Position numbers and translations under genes: made by a program. Positions 1 to 9,661 of a stretch of DNA of 64,000 bases are shown here, one piece after another. Positions within the stretch are counted from its first letter, which is position 1. Each line of letters opens with the position of its first letter. Source of the DNA: JACKIC01 sp964392305 (GTDB lineage Bacteria; Planctomycetota; UBA1135; UBA2386). The stretch spans positions 168,707 through 232,706 of the forward strand of contig CAYMPV010000006.1 of the NCBI GenBank assembly GCA_964392305.1, written 5' to 3'. Under the pieces are notes generated by a model. The model saw nothing but the letters and a program-made list of their open reading frames with translations, was not told the DNA's origin and made no database searches.

Positions 1-654
1 GAACCCCTCTGGGATCGCCACCGTACCCTGCACGCGGGCGAGCACGCGGAAGCTGGAACCGCAGGCGACCATGCCGAAGTCGACCGTGCCGTCCGGTTCA
101 TAGGGAGTGCTTCGACTCTCGATGTTGTCCCCTTTCGGCCACCGCAGAACGGCCCACTGCCGCAGCTGCGGCTTCGCGAACGGCCGCCCCGCGTCGTCGA
201 CCAGGTGCAGCACGATCCTGCCGAGCGGCGGCAGCGTGATCACAGTCGCCGGCTCGAGCACCACGGGGTCGCATACGAACCCGGGTAGGTCGACATCGAT
301 GCGGAACCTGGCACCGATCGCCCACTCTCCTGCAAGCGCGCTCACATCGACGACCCCGTCCGTGTCGGAGTTGCCGAGCCCGATCAAATGAAGGTAGGGG
401 CCGATGCCCCGCAACGTCGTCCACCTCGCCGTCACGCGGACGCCGGACACCGGAGAACCGTCGGCGTGGACGAGCCGAAGGCCGGCTTCGGCGATCAACT
501 CGGCACTTCGGGTGCGCCAGTGCTGCACGGTGACGATGCCGCCGATCACCGCGAGCGCGACGATCCCGGCGACGACCAGCAGCAGCCGGCTCAGCCAGCG
601 GAAGTTGCCCGACGCCGCACCCGTCCGTTCATTCCCGTCAGGAGAGGTCTCCAT
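1..654 (-). CDS. Membrane-anchored carboxypeptidase-regulatory-like protein (partial, C-terminus off window)
   Basis: An open frame runs from an ATG at 654 to the window edge (218 codons, no stop). It starts METSPDGNERTG and has one hydrophobic segment at about residues 21-43, then a beta-rich stretch with the LVHADGSPVSGVRV and LHLVDDAGRPF patterns typical of CarboxypepD_reg-like repeats. The likely topology is a short cytoplasmic N-terminus with an extracytoplasmic repeat region. It lies 50 bp downstream of the sigma-factor fusion on the same strand and shares its repeat type, so the two are probably co-transcribed and may act together (inference). No catalytic motif is visible. Function is unknown and the missing C-terminus could carry another domain. 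Confidence 0.6.
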   Translation of the reverse strand, partial: METSPDGNERTGAASGNFRWLSRLLLVVAGIVALAVIGGIVTVQHWRTRSAELIAEAGLRLVHADGSPVSGVRVTARWTTLRGIGPYLHLIGLGNSDTDGVVDVSALAGEWAIGARFRIDVDLPGFVCDPVVLEPATVITLPPLGRIVLHLVDDAGRPFAKPQLRQWAVLRWPKGDNIESRSTPYEPDGTVDFGMVACGSSFRVLARVQGTVAIPEGF

Positions 655-704
655 CGCGCCATCTTGGAGCCGCTCGGCGCGGTGCGCAAGTGACCGAGGC
701 TGAG

Positions 705-3050
705 TCAGCGCCCGCTGACCGGCACGACGACGCGACCCACGTCGGTGCGCAAACACGCCTGCAGTTCGAGCTGGCCCAGTTCGACGACCGCCGCCCCGGC
801 ACGCTGGATCTCGACCACGTAGCGGCCTGGCTGCACAGGACCGGCGACGAACGAGCCGTCCTTCTTCGGCCGGAACGTCTGCCGCAGTTCGTTGGCGGCG
901 TCGACTGGCAACAGCGACACCTGGTAATGCCGCGGGTTCGCGCCTGTCGGCAGGACCAGGCTGCCCGACACGGAGCCACCGTCGGTCGCTGCGAGCGTGC
1001 GCAGCTGCAGTTCATTGCCGTCGAGCGGGACGTCCTGGGCATGCGTGGCCAGCCACCTGGTTTCGTCGCCCCGGGAGCGGGCCATCACCGTGCACGTGTC
1101 GGCGTCGAGTCCGCCGAGCACGAACGACCCGTCGGCGTCGGTGTTGGTGAGGGCGCGCGGACCGTCGGGCGTCGTCCACGCCCACACGTTCCAACCGCCG
1201 ATGCCCTTGCCCATGGGATCGAGCAGCCGACCGCGCAGCGCGTGGCCCTGGGTCAGGACGAAGTCGCAGCTCCGCGACTCGCCGGCGCGCACCTCCACGA
1301 TTCTGGTGACCGGTATGTGGTCGTGGGCCTGTACCTGCAGGCGCAAGGTTCCCGCTGGCACACCGTCGAGTCGGTAGCGGCCATCGTGCGTCCAGGTGAG
1401 GCGCTGCGTCGTCTCGCGGATCGCTGCCAACGATCCCAGGCGCGCTTCGCCAGCGCCGGGCAAGGAGATCTCCACGCGGATCATCACCACGAAGTCGCCG
1501 CCGCTGGCAGACCGCACTTCGCCTTGCAGGATGCTGCCACGGTCGAGCTGCACCATCAGTTCCTGTTCCTGGCCGGCGAGCACCACGAACGGTTCACACC
1601 TGGGCGCGTGATCGGGTGCACTGGCGACCAGCAGGTGCGGGCCGGGGCGCAGCTCGTCGCAGCCGAACGCGCCGGCGTGATCGGTGACGACGACGACGGG
1701 GACCGAGCGGAGGTCGCGTGGTTCGGTGGCCAGGATCGTCACCTTGGCTGCGATGGCCGGCGCGCCGGTGGCCGTCAACACCGTGCCGCGAACGCGCTCT
1801 CCGGGAGCGGCTAGGACCAGGCGCAGGCGCGAGGTTTCGGAACGCAGTGGCTCGATCGCGCTGGCCGCGAGTCCCGGGGACCGCGCCCAACACCATCCGC
1901 CTCGATCGGTGCGGGCGCGGAAGGCACCGTCGGCGTCGGCCGTGCCGACGAGGCGCGGCACCGGGTCCGAGTCGGCGTCGCCTTGCACGAACACCGTTGC
2001 GCCGGCAACGCGGCGGCCATTCGCGTCGACGACGATTCCCTCGACGTTGATCGTTGGTGCAACCTCGATGGTCAGCCGGGTCTCAGTGGAGGCGACGACC
2101 GCGAAGGCATGCACGGGCCCCATGCACTGCACTTCGTACCGACCGGGGGCCAGCTCGGGCAGGCGCAGCACGCCGCGATCGTCGGCGAGTACGCGATGCA
2201 GGCGGCCCGGAGCGTCCGAAACGGAACGCCACCACAACTGCAACGAAGGCGCCGGCAGTTCCGTGCCGCGCCAGAAGAACCGGAGTTCCGCAGAACCGGT
2301 GGCGCCGCGGTTCTCGCTCGCTGCGCCCAGCAGCAGCTCGCGCTGCACGGGGGCCGCTGCGTTGGCTGGTGTCGCAGCGGACTCAACCAGCACGCCGGCC
2401 TCGAGCGACGCACCTGCGGAGACCTCGACCGCTTGCTGGTTCGTCTGCGGCCAGAAGGCGTACGAGAGCCACAAGAGCACGAGTGCGGCCGCGATCGCGG
2501 CGTGTTGGATCTTCATGACGCTGCCCCAACCGACGGATGACCACAACGCAACGGCGAAGGCACGCCGACGCGGCGCCGGCGCCGGCGCCAGCTGCGCGCG
2601 CAGCGTCGCCAGCGCCCGGCGCTGTCTGGTGCGCACCGTCTCTTCGGGAACGTCCATCGCGCGTGCGGTCGCCTGCACCGACAGACCTTCGAGGAACCGC
2701 ATCAGCACGGTGTCGCGCTGGGCTTCGGGCAACGCCAACACGGCAGCGACCGCGCGCTGCTGCAGTTCGGCGGTCGCGACCAGTTCCGTCGGCGAAGGCA
2801 CCGGGTCGGGCATGGGCAAGGCATCGACGCGGCGCCGCTCCGCCGACCGGCGGCGCCGCAGCGTGGTGGCCAGGTGGTGCGCCACGGTCGCCAGCCACGA
2901 ACGCCCCACCGTCCCCGGATGCTGCAGCGCCGCGAGTGCGACCTCCTGGTGCAGGTCCGCCGCCTGGTCCTCACCGACGAGGCGCCGCGCCAGGTTGGTC
3001 AGCCACCGGGAGTCGGCGAGCAAGCGGTCGACGGTGCGGGGTTCGGTCAT
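705..3050 (-). CDS. ECF-type sigma factor fused to a membrane segment and CarboxypepD_reg repeats
   Basis: The protein has 781 aa. Residues 5-75 resemble sigma-70 region 2 and residues 95-153 region 4, with the LPEAQRDTVLMRFLEGLS pattern and a helix-turn-helix. One membrane helix lies at about 182-200 (AAIAAALVLLWLSYAF). The remaining roughly 575 residues are beta-rich repeats of the form VDANGRRVAGATV...G.F, as in carboxypeptidase-regulatory or peptidase-associated domains. The predicted arrangement is a sigma factor tethered to the inner membrane with a large periplasmic sensor, combining sensing and transcription in one chain (inference). The ATG at 3050 (MTEPRTVDRL) was chosen because sigma homology begins there; an open extension to 3308 overlaps the divergent gene. 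Sigma factors with C-terminal extensions are known in Planctomycetota. Confidence 0.82.
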   Translation of the reverse strand: MTEPRTVDRLLADSRWLTNLARRLVGEDQAADLHQEVALAALQHPGTVGRSWLATVAHHLATTLRRRRSAERRRVDALPMPDPVPSPTELVATAELQQRAVAAVLALPEAQRDTVLMRFLEGLSVQATARAMDVPEETVRTRQRRALATLRAQLAPAPAPRRRAFAVALWSSVGWGSVMKIQHAAIAAALVLLWLSYAFWPQTNQQAVEVSAGASLEAGVLVESAATPANAAAPVQRELLLGAASENRGATGSAELRFFWRGTELPAPSLQLWWRSVSDAPGRLHRVLADDRGVLRLPELAPGRYEVQCMGPVHAFAVVASTETRLTIEVAPTINVEGIVVDANGRRVAGATVFVQGDADSDPVPRLVGTADADGAFRARTDRGGWCWARSPGLAASAIEPLRSETSRLRLVLAAPGERVRGTVLTATGAPAIAAKVTILATEPRDLRSVPVVVVTDHAGAFGCDELRPGPHLLVASAPDHAPRCEPFVVLAGQEQELMVQLDRGSILQGEVRSASGGDFVVMIRVEISLPGAGEARLGSLAAIRETTQRLTWTHDGRYRLDGVPAGTLRLQVQAHDHIPVTRIVEVRAGESRSCDFVLTQGHALRGRLLDPMGKGIGGWNVWAWTTPDGPRALTNTDADGSFVLGGLDADTCTVMARSRGDETRWLATHAQDVPLDGNELQLRTLAATDGGSVSGSLVLPTGANPRHYQVSLLPVDAANELRQTFRPKKDGSFVAGPVQPGRYVVEIQRAGAAVVELGQLELQACLRTDVGRVVVPVSGR

Positions 3051-3192
3051 CGGCGAGATGTGAGTCGCCGCGCCGGGCGGCACGGGTTCAGGATTCTGGC
3101 GCCATCGTGTCGCCGGCGCGATTGCGGGTCGGGTCGGTGCGACTCCGCCAGTCGCCTCTTGCCTTGTACCGGCGGCCGGCGACGCTGTAGCC

Positions 3193-4767
3193 GTGACGAA
3201 GCAACCCGTCGACGAGATCGCCGCGTTCAAAGCCTTGCAGGCCAAGCTGCTGCCGATCTGGGCAGAAGTGCACGAGCAGCCGCGCGAACCGCATTCGTGT
3301 CTGATCATCCCGTCGCTGAGCTTCGATCAGGAAGAGTTGTCCAAGGTCAGCGGCGTGCCGTTCTACGAGGAGCGGCTGATGTTCATGCTGATGCGACTGC
3401 GGCGGCCCGGCGCCCGCGTCATGTATGTCACCAGCCAGCCCGTCGAAGAAGACGTCGTCGACTACTACCTGCAGATGCTCGTCGGCGTGCCGCCGATGCA
3501 CGCCAAGCGGCGCCTGACGATGTTGTGTGTGCAGGACGCGAGCCCGCGGGCGTTGACCGAGAAGATCCTGGAACGGCCGCGCGTGATCGATCGCATCCGG
3601 CATTGGATCGGCGATCCCAACCGCGCCTACATGACCTGCTTCACGACGTCGCCGCTCGAGCGTTCGTTGGCGGTGCAGCTCGGCATCCCGCTCAACGGCG
3701 CCGACCCCGATCTGCTCGACCTCGGCAGCAAGTCCGGGTCGCGCGAAGCGTTCCGCAAGGCAGGTGTCGAACTGCCGATCGGCACCGAGAACCTGCGCAC
3801 GGTCGCCGCGGCCGTGGCCGCGCTCGACGAGCTCAAGCGGCAGAAGCCCAAGCTGCGGCGCGCGGTGGTCAAACTCAACGCCGGGTTCTCGGGTGAAGGC
3901 AACGCCTTGTTCCAGTACCCGGACCCGATGCCCGATGGCGAAGCCGCCCGACATGCCGCGATCCGCGGCGCGTTCGACACGCTGAAGTTCACCGCGCCCG
4001 ACCACAGCAAGGATGCGTTCTTCGAGAAGTTCGAGGAGATGGGCGGGGTCGTCGAGGAGTTCCTCGAAGCCGAGGAAGTGCACTCCCCCAGTGTGCAGCT
4101 GCGCATCACGCCGGCTGGCGAGCTGCGCATCATCTCGACGCACGATCAGGTGCTCGGCGGCGATTCGGGTCAGGCCTATCTCGGCTGTCGTTTCCCGGCC
4201 CGCCTCGACTACCGCGCGATGATCACCGAGCGCGCGCACTTCGTCGGCGAGGTGCTGCGCGAGCGCGGCGTCACCGGACGGTTCGCGATCGACTTCCTCG
4301 TCTACCGCAACGGCGGCGCGGAGTGGCAGTGCGCGGCGATCGAGATCAACCTGCGCATGGGCGGTACGACGTTCCCGTACATGGCGCTCGATTTCCTCAC
4401 CGGTGGTTCGATCGGCGGCGCCGGCGACTACCGATCGCGCAGCGGCGTCGTGAAGTACTACTTCGCCACCGATGCCCTGGTGTCACCGGCCTACCGCGGG
4501 CTGCTGCCGCAGGACTTCCTCGAGATCGTCATCCACCACGGGCTGCACTGGAGCCCGCTGACCGAGACCGGTGTGCTGTTCCACATGATCGGTGCGCTGT
4601 CGCAGTACGGAAAGCTCGGCGTGATCTGCATCGGCAACAGCGCCGCCGAGGCCGACGCGCTCTACCAACAGACGCGCGACGTGCTCGACATGGAGACCGA
4701 CGCGGCGCGCACCGGGCGCGGCCAGCTGCTGTCGATGTTCGACGACTTCCCGCACCTGATGGACTGA
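3193..4767 (+). CDS. PGM1-like ATP-grasp ligase
   Basis: The protein has 524 aa and a GTG start preceded by a stop-rich divergent spacer. Two-thirds of it looks like an ATP-grasp fold: AVVKLNAGFSGEGNA resembles the nucleotide-binding loop, EEFLEAEEVHSPSVQ the central strand, and CAAIEINLRMGGTTFPYMAL the metal-binding Glu/Asn motif. The N-terminal 190 residues (HSCLIIPSLSFDQEELSKVSG onward) match the pre-ATP-grasp region of the family that includes the pheganomycin peptide ligase PGM1. Such enzymes join a carboxylate to an amine through an acyl-phosphate. The substrate cannot be read here. It is followed after 6 bp by the cytochrome gene on the same strand, although no functional link is evident. 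Family assignment is fairly secure; the biosynthetic role is open. Confidence 0.72.
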   Translation: MTKQPVDEIAAFKALQAKLLPIWAEVHEQPREPHSCLIIPSLSFDQEELSKVSGVPFYEERLMFMLMRLRRPGARVMYVTSQPVEEDVVDYYLQMLVGVPPMHAKRRLTMLCVQDASPRALTEKILERPRVIDRIRHWIGDPNRAYMTCFTTSPLERSLAVQLGIPLNGADPDLLDLGSKSGSREAFRKAGVELPIGTENLRTVAAAVAALDELKRQKPKLRRAVVKLNAGFSGEGNALFQYPDPMPDGEAARHAAIRGAFDTLKFTAPDHSKDAFFEKFEEMGGVVEEFLEAEEVHSPSVQLRITPAGELRIISTHDQVLGGDSGQAYLGCRFPARLDYRAMITERAHFVGEVLRERGVTGRFAIDFLVYRNGGAEWQCAAIEINLRMGGTTFPYMALDFLTGGSIGGAGDYRSRSGVVKYYFATDALVSPAYRGLLPQDFLEIVIHHGLHWSPLTETGVLFHMIGALSQYGKLGVICIGNSAAEADALYQQTRDVLDMETDAARTGRGQLLSMFDDFPHLMD

Positions 4768-4773
4768 GCGGCG

Positions 4774-7392
4774 ATGCGTCACGCCTTCCCCGCAGCGACG
4801 TTCTCCTTGTTCGCCGCGGCAACGAGCGCCCAGCAACAGCCCGCGGCGCCGGTCGCGCCCGACCCCGACAAGCTCGCGAGCGTGGCGCCGCTCTCGCCCC
4901 AAGACGCGATGGCCGCGATCGAGCTGCCGCCCGGCTACCACCTCGAACTGGTCGCGTGCGAACCGATGATCCGCGAACCCGCGGCGCTGGCGTGGGACGG
5001 CAACGGCCGCATGTACGTCGCCGAGCTGCGCACCTACATGCAGGACATCGACGGCACCGGCGAACTCGAGCCGACGAGCCGCGTCAGTCGGCTCGAGGAC
5101 ACCGACGGCGACGGGCGCATCGACAAGCACACCGTGTTCGTCGACGGGCTGGTGCTGCCGCGCATGATCCTGACGCTGCAGGACAGCATCGTCGTACGTG
5201 AGACCGGCACGCTGGACCTTCACGAGTACCGCGACACCGTCGGCGACGGCGTCGCCGACGAGAAGAGGCTCGTGTTCGCGGGTGGGCCGCGCGGCGGCAA
5301 CCTCGAGCACCAGCCCAGCGGGCTGGACTGGAACGTCGACAACCTGCTCTACGTGACCTACACGGACCGGCGCTACCGCTACCGCGACGGCAAGATCAGC
5401 GCGTTGCCGCTGCCCGCGGGCGACGGTCAGTGGGGCATGACCCACGACGACTGGGGGCAGTGTTACTACTCGCGCGCCGGCGGCGAGGTGGTCGCGGCGA
5501 ACTTCCAGCAGAACATGCAGTACGGCAAGCTCGACCTGCCCGGGCAGCTCGCCGAGGGCTTCGACGAATGCTGGCCGATCGACTCGATCCCCGACGTACA
5601 GGGCGGCCCGGCGCGCATCCGCGCCGACAACACGCTCAACCACTTCACGGGCTGCTGCGGCCAGGTGGTCTATCGCGGCGACCGGTTGCCGGCCGAGCTC
5701 TACGGCAACCTGTTCGTGCCCGAACCCGTCGGACGCCTCGTGCGCCGCGCGATCGTCGCCGACGAGCGCGGCAAGCGCGTGCTGCGCAACGCGCACCCGG
5801 GCGCCGAGTTCTTGCGCACCAAGGACGCCAACTTCCGCCCGGTCAACATGTACACCGCGCCCGACGGCACGCTCTACATCGTCGACATGTACCGCGGCAT
5901 CATCCAGGAGGGCAACTGGGTGCAGGAGGGCAGCTACCTGCGCGGTGTGGTGCAGCAGTACGGGCTCGACCGCAACATCGGCCGCGGGCGCATCTATCGC
6001 CTCGTGCACGACGGTTTCGCGCGCGGGCCGCAGCCACGCATGCTCGACGAGAGCTCGGCCGAACTCGTCGCACACCTGAGCCATGCCAACGGCTGGTGGC
6101 GCGACACCGCGCAGAAGCTGCTCGTGTTGCGCGGCGATCGCAGCGTCGTGCCGGCGCTGCGGCAGGTGATGAACGGCGCGACGTCGCCGCTGGCGCGGCA
6201 ACACGCGATGTGGACGCTGCACGGCCTCGACGCGCTGACCGAGGTCGACGTGATCAGCCGGCTCGGCGACGAGGATGCGCGCATGCGCGCCGCGGCGATC
6301 CGGGCCGCGGAACGCTTCCTCGCGGGAGACGTGCGGGCCGATGTCGTCGCGGCGGTCCTGGCGCGCGCCCAAGACGCCGACGTGCGCGTGGCCCTGCAGG
6401 TGTTGCGCACGGCGCTCTACACCGAGGTCGCCGGTCACGAGGCAGTGGTCGAAGCGATCGTCGCCGCCCATCCGGACAACGACGCGGTCGTGTTCACCGC
6501 CAAGACCTACTTCGATCGCCGCGAGGCCGAGCGTGCCGAGGCCGAGCGCCGCGCCGCGATCGCCAAAGCCAACGCCGAACTTGCGGCGGCCGTCGAGCGC
6601 GGTTCGCGCATCTACCAGTCGCTGTGCTTCTCGTGCCACGGCACCAACGGCGAGGGCATGCCCGTGCCCGGTGTCGAGAACATGCGGCTGGCGCCGACGC
6701 TGGTCGGCTCGCCGCGCGTGCTCGGTGCGCCCGCGCGCCTCGGCCGCATCGTGCTGCAGGGCCTGATGGGTCCCGTCGACGGCAAGACCTACCCGGGTGT
6801 GATGGCGCCGATGTCGGCCAACGACGACGCCTGGATCGCCGACGTGCTCACGTTCGTGCGCAACAGCTGGAGCAACAGCGCACCGCTCGTCAGCGCCGCG
6901 CAGATCGCCGCCGTGCGCGCCGAGGCCGCAGGCCGGTCGGGACCGTGGACCCTCGAGGAGTTGCGCGCGTTCGATCCGCCGCTGCTCGCGCGCCGCGAAT
7001 GGAAGCTCACGGTGAGCCACGGTGGGGGCGATCTGCACAACGCCGTCGATGGCGATGCGGGCTCACGCTGGACGACGGGCACGCCGCAGCAGCCCGGCAT
7101 GTGGCTGCGCATCGAATTGCCCGAGGCCGCCGAGGTCACCGCGATCGGACTCGACACCACGCAGTCGGCGGGGGACTTCCCCGAGCGCTTCGAGGTCTAC
7201 ACGTCGGCCGACGGCGAGGTGTGGGGGCAGCCGATCGCGGTCGGGGCCGGCAGCAAGAAGGACCCGGTGATCCGCGTGCCTGCGACCCGCACGCGGTTCC
7301 TCAAGGTCGTGCAGACCGGCAAGAAGGACGGGTTGTGGTGGTCGATCCACGAACTGCAGCTGTTCGGCGAAGGCAACCCCGCGTCGAAGTGA
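4774..7392 (+). CDS. PVC-type membrane-bound dehydrogenase domain / cytochrome c / discoidin protein
   Basis: The protein has 872 aa. A signal peptide ends at about residue 20 (AAATSAQ). Residues 45-415 form the beta-propeller-like PVC 'membrane-bound dehydrogenase' domain (LPPGYHLELVACEP, DGNGRMYVAELRTYM, GTLYIVDMYRGIIQEGNW). Residues 430-560 look helical and HEAT-like. A class I cytochrome c domain follows with one heme site CFSCH at 618-622. The last 135 residues resemble a discoidin/F5-8C-type carbohydrate-binding domain (LHNAVDGDAGSRWTTGTPQ). The protein is presumably periplasmic or cell-surface and passes electrons from oxidation of a sugar-like substrate to its heme; the substrate is inferred only from the binding domain. 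This family is highly expanded in Planctomycetota and Verrucomicrobiota. Confidence 0.85.
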   Translation: MRHAFPAATFSLFAAATSAQQQPAAPVAPDPDKLASVAPLSPQDAMAAIELPPGYHLELVACEPMIREPAALAWDGNGRMYVAELRTYMQDIDGTGELEPTSRVSRLEDTDGDGRIDKHTVFVDGLVLPRMILTLQDSIVVRETGTLDLHEYRDTVGDGVADEKRLVFAGGPRGGNLEHQPSGLDWNVDNLLYVTYTDRRYRYRDGKISALPLPAGDGQWGMTHDDWGQCYYSRAGGEVVAANFQQNMQYGKLDLPGQLAEGFDECWPIDSIPDVQGGPARIRADNTLNHFTGCCGQVVYRGDRLPAELYGNLFVPEPVGRLVRRAIVADERGKRVLRNAHPGAEFLRTKDANFRPVNMYTAPDGTLYIVDMYRGIIQEGNWVQEGSYLRGVVQQYGLDRNIGRGRIYRLVHDGFARGPQPRMLDESSAELVAHLSHANGWWRDTAQKLLVLRGDRSVVPALRQVMNGATSPLARQHAMWTLHGLDALTEVDVISRLGDEDARMRAAAIRAAERFLAGDVRADVVAAVLARAQDADVRVALQVLRTALYTEVAGHEAVVEAIVAAHPDNDAVVFTAKTYFDRREAERAEAERRAAIAKANAELAAAVERGSRIYQSLCFSCHGTNGEGMPVPGVENMRLAPTLVGSPRVLGAPARLGRIVLQGLMGPVDGKTYPGVMAPMSANDDAWIADVLTFVRNSWSNSAPLVSAAQIAAVRAEAAGRSGPWTLEELRAFDPPLLARREWKLTVSHGGGDLHNAVDGDAGSRWTTGTPQQPGMWLRIELPEAAEVTAIGLDTTQSAGDFPERFEVYTSADGEVWGQPIAVGAGSKKDPVIRVPATRTRFLKVVQTGKKDGLWWSIHELQLFGEGNPASK

Positions 7393-7414
7393 GCGTGGAG
7401 TGTTGGGCGCAGTC

Positions 7415-9586
7415 CTAGTCGCCGATCGTGACGCGTAGCGCCGGACTCAGCGCGAAGCCTGTCGCGGCGGCCCCGTCGATCGCGAGCGCCTGTGCGTGCA
7501 CGTCGAGGCCGCGCAGGATCGGGTCGGCCGGGATCGGGATCGGTAGCTCCGCGAACCCGTACGGGTTGGCGGTCGCACCGAGCAACGACACGAGCACGCC
7601 GAGCCGCAAGTCGCATCCCGGACGCAGCGCGGTGGTCCCGGTGAACAGGGAAAGGCCGACCAGGCACGCGGTGGACGCTGGTACGTTGCCGAACTCGAGC
7701 GCGAACCCGTCGTTGCCGAGCGCGGATCGTCCGCAGGTCGACCACGGCACGCCGCGGCTGCCCGAGCAACCCGCGCCGAAGACGGTTGCCGCGTGGGGGG
7801 TGTCGGTGAGGATCTGGGCGCCGCGACCTTGTTGCAGCAGGACGAGGCGCTGCAGACCGGGTTCGTAGACCGGCGTGCCCTGGGTCGTGGGGGGCAGCAG
7901 CTGCCAGGTCACGCCGTCCCATTCCCATACGTCGTTCACGGGCCACTGCAGGATGGACTGACCTGAGGCGTAGCCCCAGCCGCCGCCGACGATCACGACG
8001 GTCTGTCGCGTCGGGTCGTAGGTGCCCTTGGCCCAGCCGCGTGCACCGGGACGCTGCGGCGGGTTCGCCTGCGACCACGTCGAACCGTTCCACAGCCACG
8101 TCTCGTCGTAGTTGACGACCGGGGTGCAGGGCAGGTTGCTGCAGTAGCTGTAGTAACCCCCGAACATGAGCAGTTGGCCGCGCGCCTCGTCGAACACGAA
8201 CGTCGGCGCGAAGCGAGGGCTGGGCGGCGTCAGGGATGGCTGCTGCGCCCAGTCGACGCCGTTCCACTGCCAGAGTCCGATCGCGCCGTTGTTCCAGCCA
8301 TCGACGAAGCACAGCAGGACACGCTGTTGCCACGGGTCGTAGTGCAGGGTCCCCGTCCCCGATGGCCACGGCGGCGTGTTTGCGGGTGCACGCTGCGCCC
8401 AGGTCGATCCGTTCCAGGTCCAGGTGTCCTGCAACCAGCCGTTGGCATAGCCGCCGAACAGCACGACCTCACCGCGGGCACGATCGGCGACGATCGGCGC
8501 GGTGCGGGGCGAAGGCGAGGTCGCGGGCTGGAGTCGGGTCCACCTGATGCCGTCACCGACCAGGGTGTCGTTCGAGTAAGTGCTCGAGCTGGTCTGGCCG
8601 CCGAACATCAGGAGTTGCCGGCCAAGAGGGTCCGTGGTGATCGCGCCGATGGGAGCGGGGGACTCCTGTTCGAGGCGCCACAGGGAACCGTCCCAGGACC
8701 AGGTGTCGTTCCGGCCGCCGCCCATCATCAGCAGCCGTCCCGAACGGGGTTCGAAGGCCATCGCGGCGCCGGCCCTCGCTGCGGGTCGGCTGGTGGTCGC
8801 GATCGGCAACCAGGTTGTGCCGTCCCACTCCCAGGTGTCGTCCAGCTCGTTGAAGAGGGCGTCGCCGCCGCCGAAGAGCACGACGCGCGCGCGCGCCGGG
8901 TCGTACGCCATCGCGGCACCATTGCGCGGCGCCGGTGCCTGCGAGGGCGCGCGCAGCGCCCAGGTGCTGCCGTTCCACGTCCACGTGTCCCCGAGCCAGG
9001 TGCCGTCGTACCCGCTGAACAGGACGGCCTCCTGCCGCGCGGTGTCGAACGCGAAAGCGTGCCGCACCCGTGGCGGCGGTCGCATTGCTGCCGGGGCCAG
9101 CGACCAGGTCTGGCCATCCCACAGCCAGGTGTCGTCCAAGAGCATGGTATGGGAGGCTCCGCTGAACGCGATGGTCATGGCGCGGGCGCCGTCGAATGCC
9201 AGACGCGTGACGCGCGGAGCCGGCGACACGGCAGGCGCGAGCCGTTGCCATTGCACGCCGTCGAACTCCCAGGTGTCGTCGGTGACCCCGTTCTCGTAGC
9301 CACCGAAGAGCACGAGCCGCTGCCGGATGTCGTCGTAGGCGATCGCCACATCCCGCGTCGGCAGCCCCGGGGTGCGCACGCGGTGGACCCAGCGTGCGCC
9401 GAGCCACTCCCAGGTGTCCTTCGCGGTGACCAGCACCGTGCGATCGCGCTGCCAATCGCAGGCCATCGCCACGCCCTGCCCCGAATCGAGCCCGGCCTGC
9501 ATCTGCCAAACAGGTTGTTGGGCCGTCGTCGCGGCGACGAGCACGGCAAGCGAGAACGAACCCAGCGCGGGACGGGGATTGGGCAA
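7415..9586 (-). CDS. Secreted kelch-like repeat protein with planctomycete C-terminal module
   Basis: The protein has 723 aa and a TTG start supported by a strong GGAGGT four bases upstream. A signal peptide ends LAVLVAATTAQ. About eleven repeats follow, each with a DTWxWDGxxW core and an FGGY/FSGY strand (for example GDTWTWNGSTWALR, DDTWEWDGTTWLPI), so one or two beta-propellers are expected. The C-terminal 110 residues (ATVFGAGCSGSRG to the end) form a separate cysteine-containing domain ending with PIPADPILRGLDVHAQAL. The frameshifted gene at 26082-27528 ends in a similar PIPNDP..GL..AQ.L module. It is likely exported to the surface or outside the cell. The ligand is unknown, and kelch repeats give no clue to it. 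Convergent with the cytochrome gene, 22 bp away. Confidence 0.75.
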   Translation of the reverse strand: MPNPRPALGSFSLAVLVAATTAQQPVWQMQAGLDSGQGVAMACDWQRDRTVLVTAKDTWEWLGARWVHRVRTPGLPTRDVAIAYDDIRQRLVLFGGYENGVTDDTWEFDGVQWQRLAPAVSPAPRVTRLAFDGARAMTIAFSGASHTMLLDDTWLWDGQTWSLAPAAMRPPPRVRHAFAFDTARQEAVLFSGYDGTWLGDTWTWNGSTWALRAPSQAPAPRNGAAMAYDPARARVVLFGGGDALFNELDDTWEWDGTTWLPIATTSRPAARAGAAMAFEPRSGRLLMMGGGRNDTWSWDGSLWRLEQESPAPIGAITTDPLGRQLLMFGGQTSSSTYSNDTLVGDGIRWTRLQPATSPSPRTAPIVADRARGEVVLFGGYANGWLQDTWTWNGSTWAQRAPANTPPWPSGTGTLHYDPWQQRVLLCFVDGWNNGAIGLWQWNGVDWAQQPSLTPPSPRFAPTFVFDEARGQLLMFGGYYSYCSNLPCTPVVNYDETWLWNGSTWSQANPPQRPGARGWAKGTYDPTRQTVVIVGGGWGYASGQSILQWPVNDVWEWDGVTWQLLPPTTQGTPVYEPGLQRLVLLQQGRGAQILTDTPHAATVFGAGCSGSRGVPWSTCGRSALGNDGFALEFGNVPASTACLVGLSLFTGTTALRPGCDLRLGVLVSLLGATANPYGFAELPIPIPADPILRGLDVHAQALAIDGAAATGFALSPALRVTIGD

Positions 9587-9661
9587 GGCGACCTCCGGTC
9601 GAGGAGCATATCGAATCGCGAGAGTCGCGCCGGGTCTCGCCCCCGCGAGTCCCGCCGCGCC

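Noticed and set aside
4483..7038. Very long antisense open frame (851 codons) opposite the cytochrome gene
   Set aside because: It lies fully within a clear conserved gene and has low-complexity His/Arg/Val/Gly composition, as expected from high-GC antisense frames.
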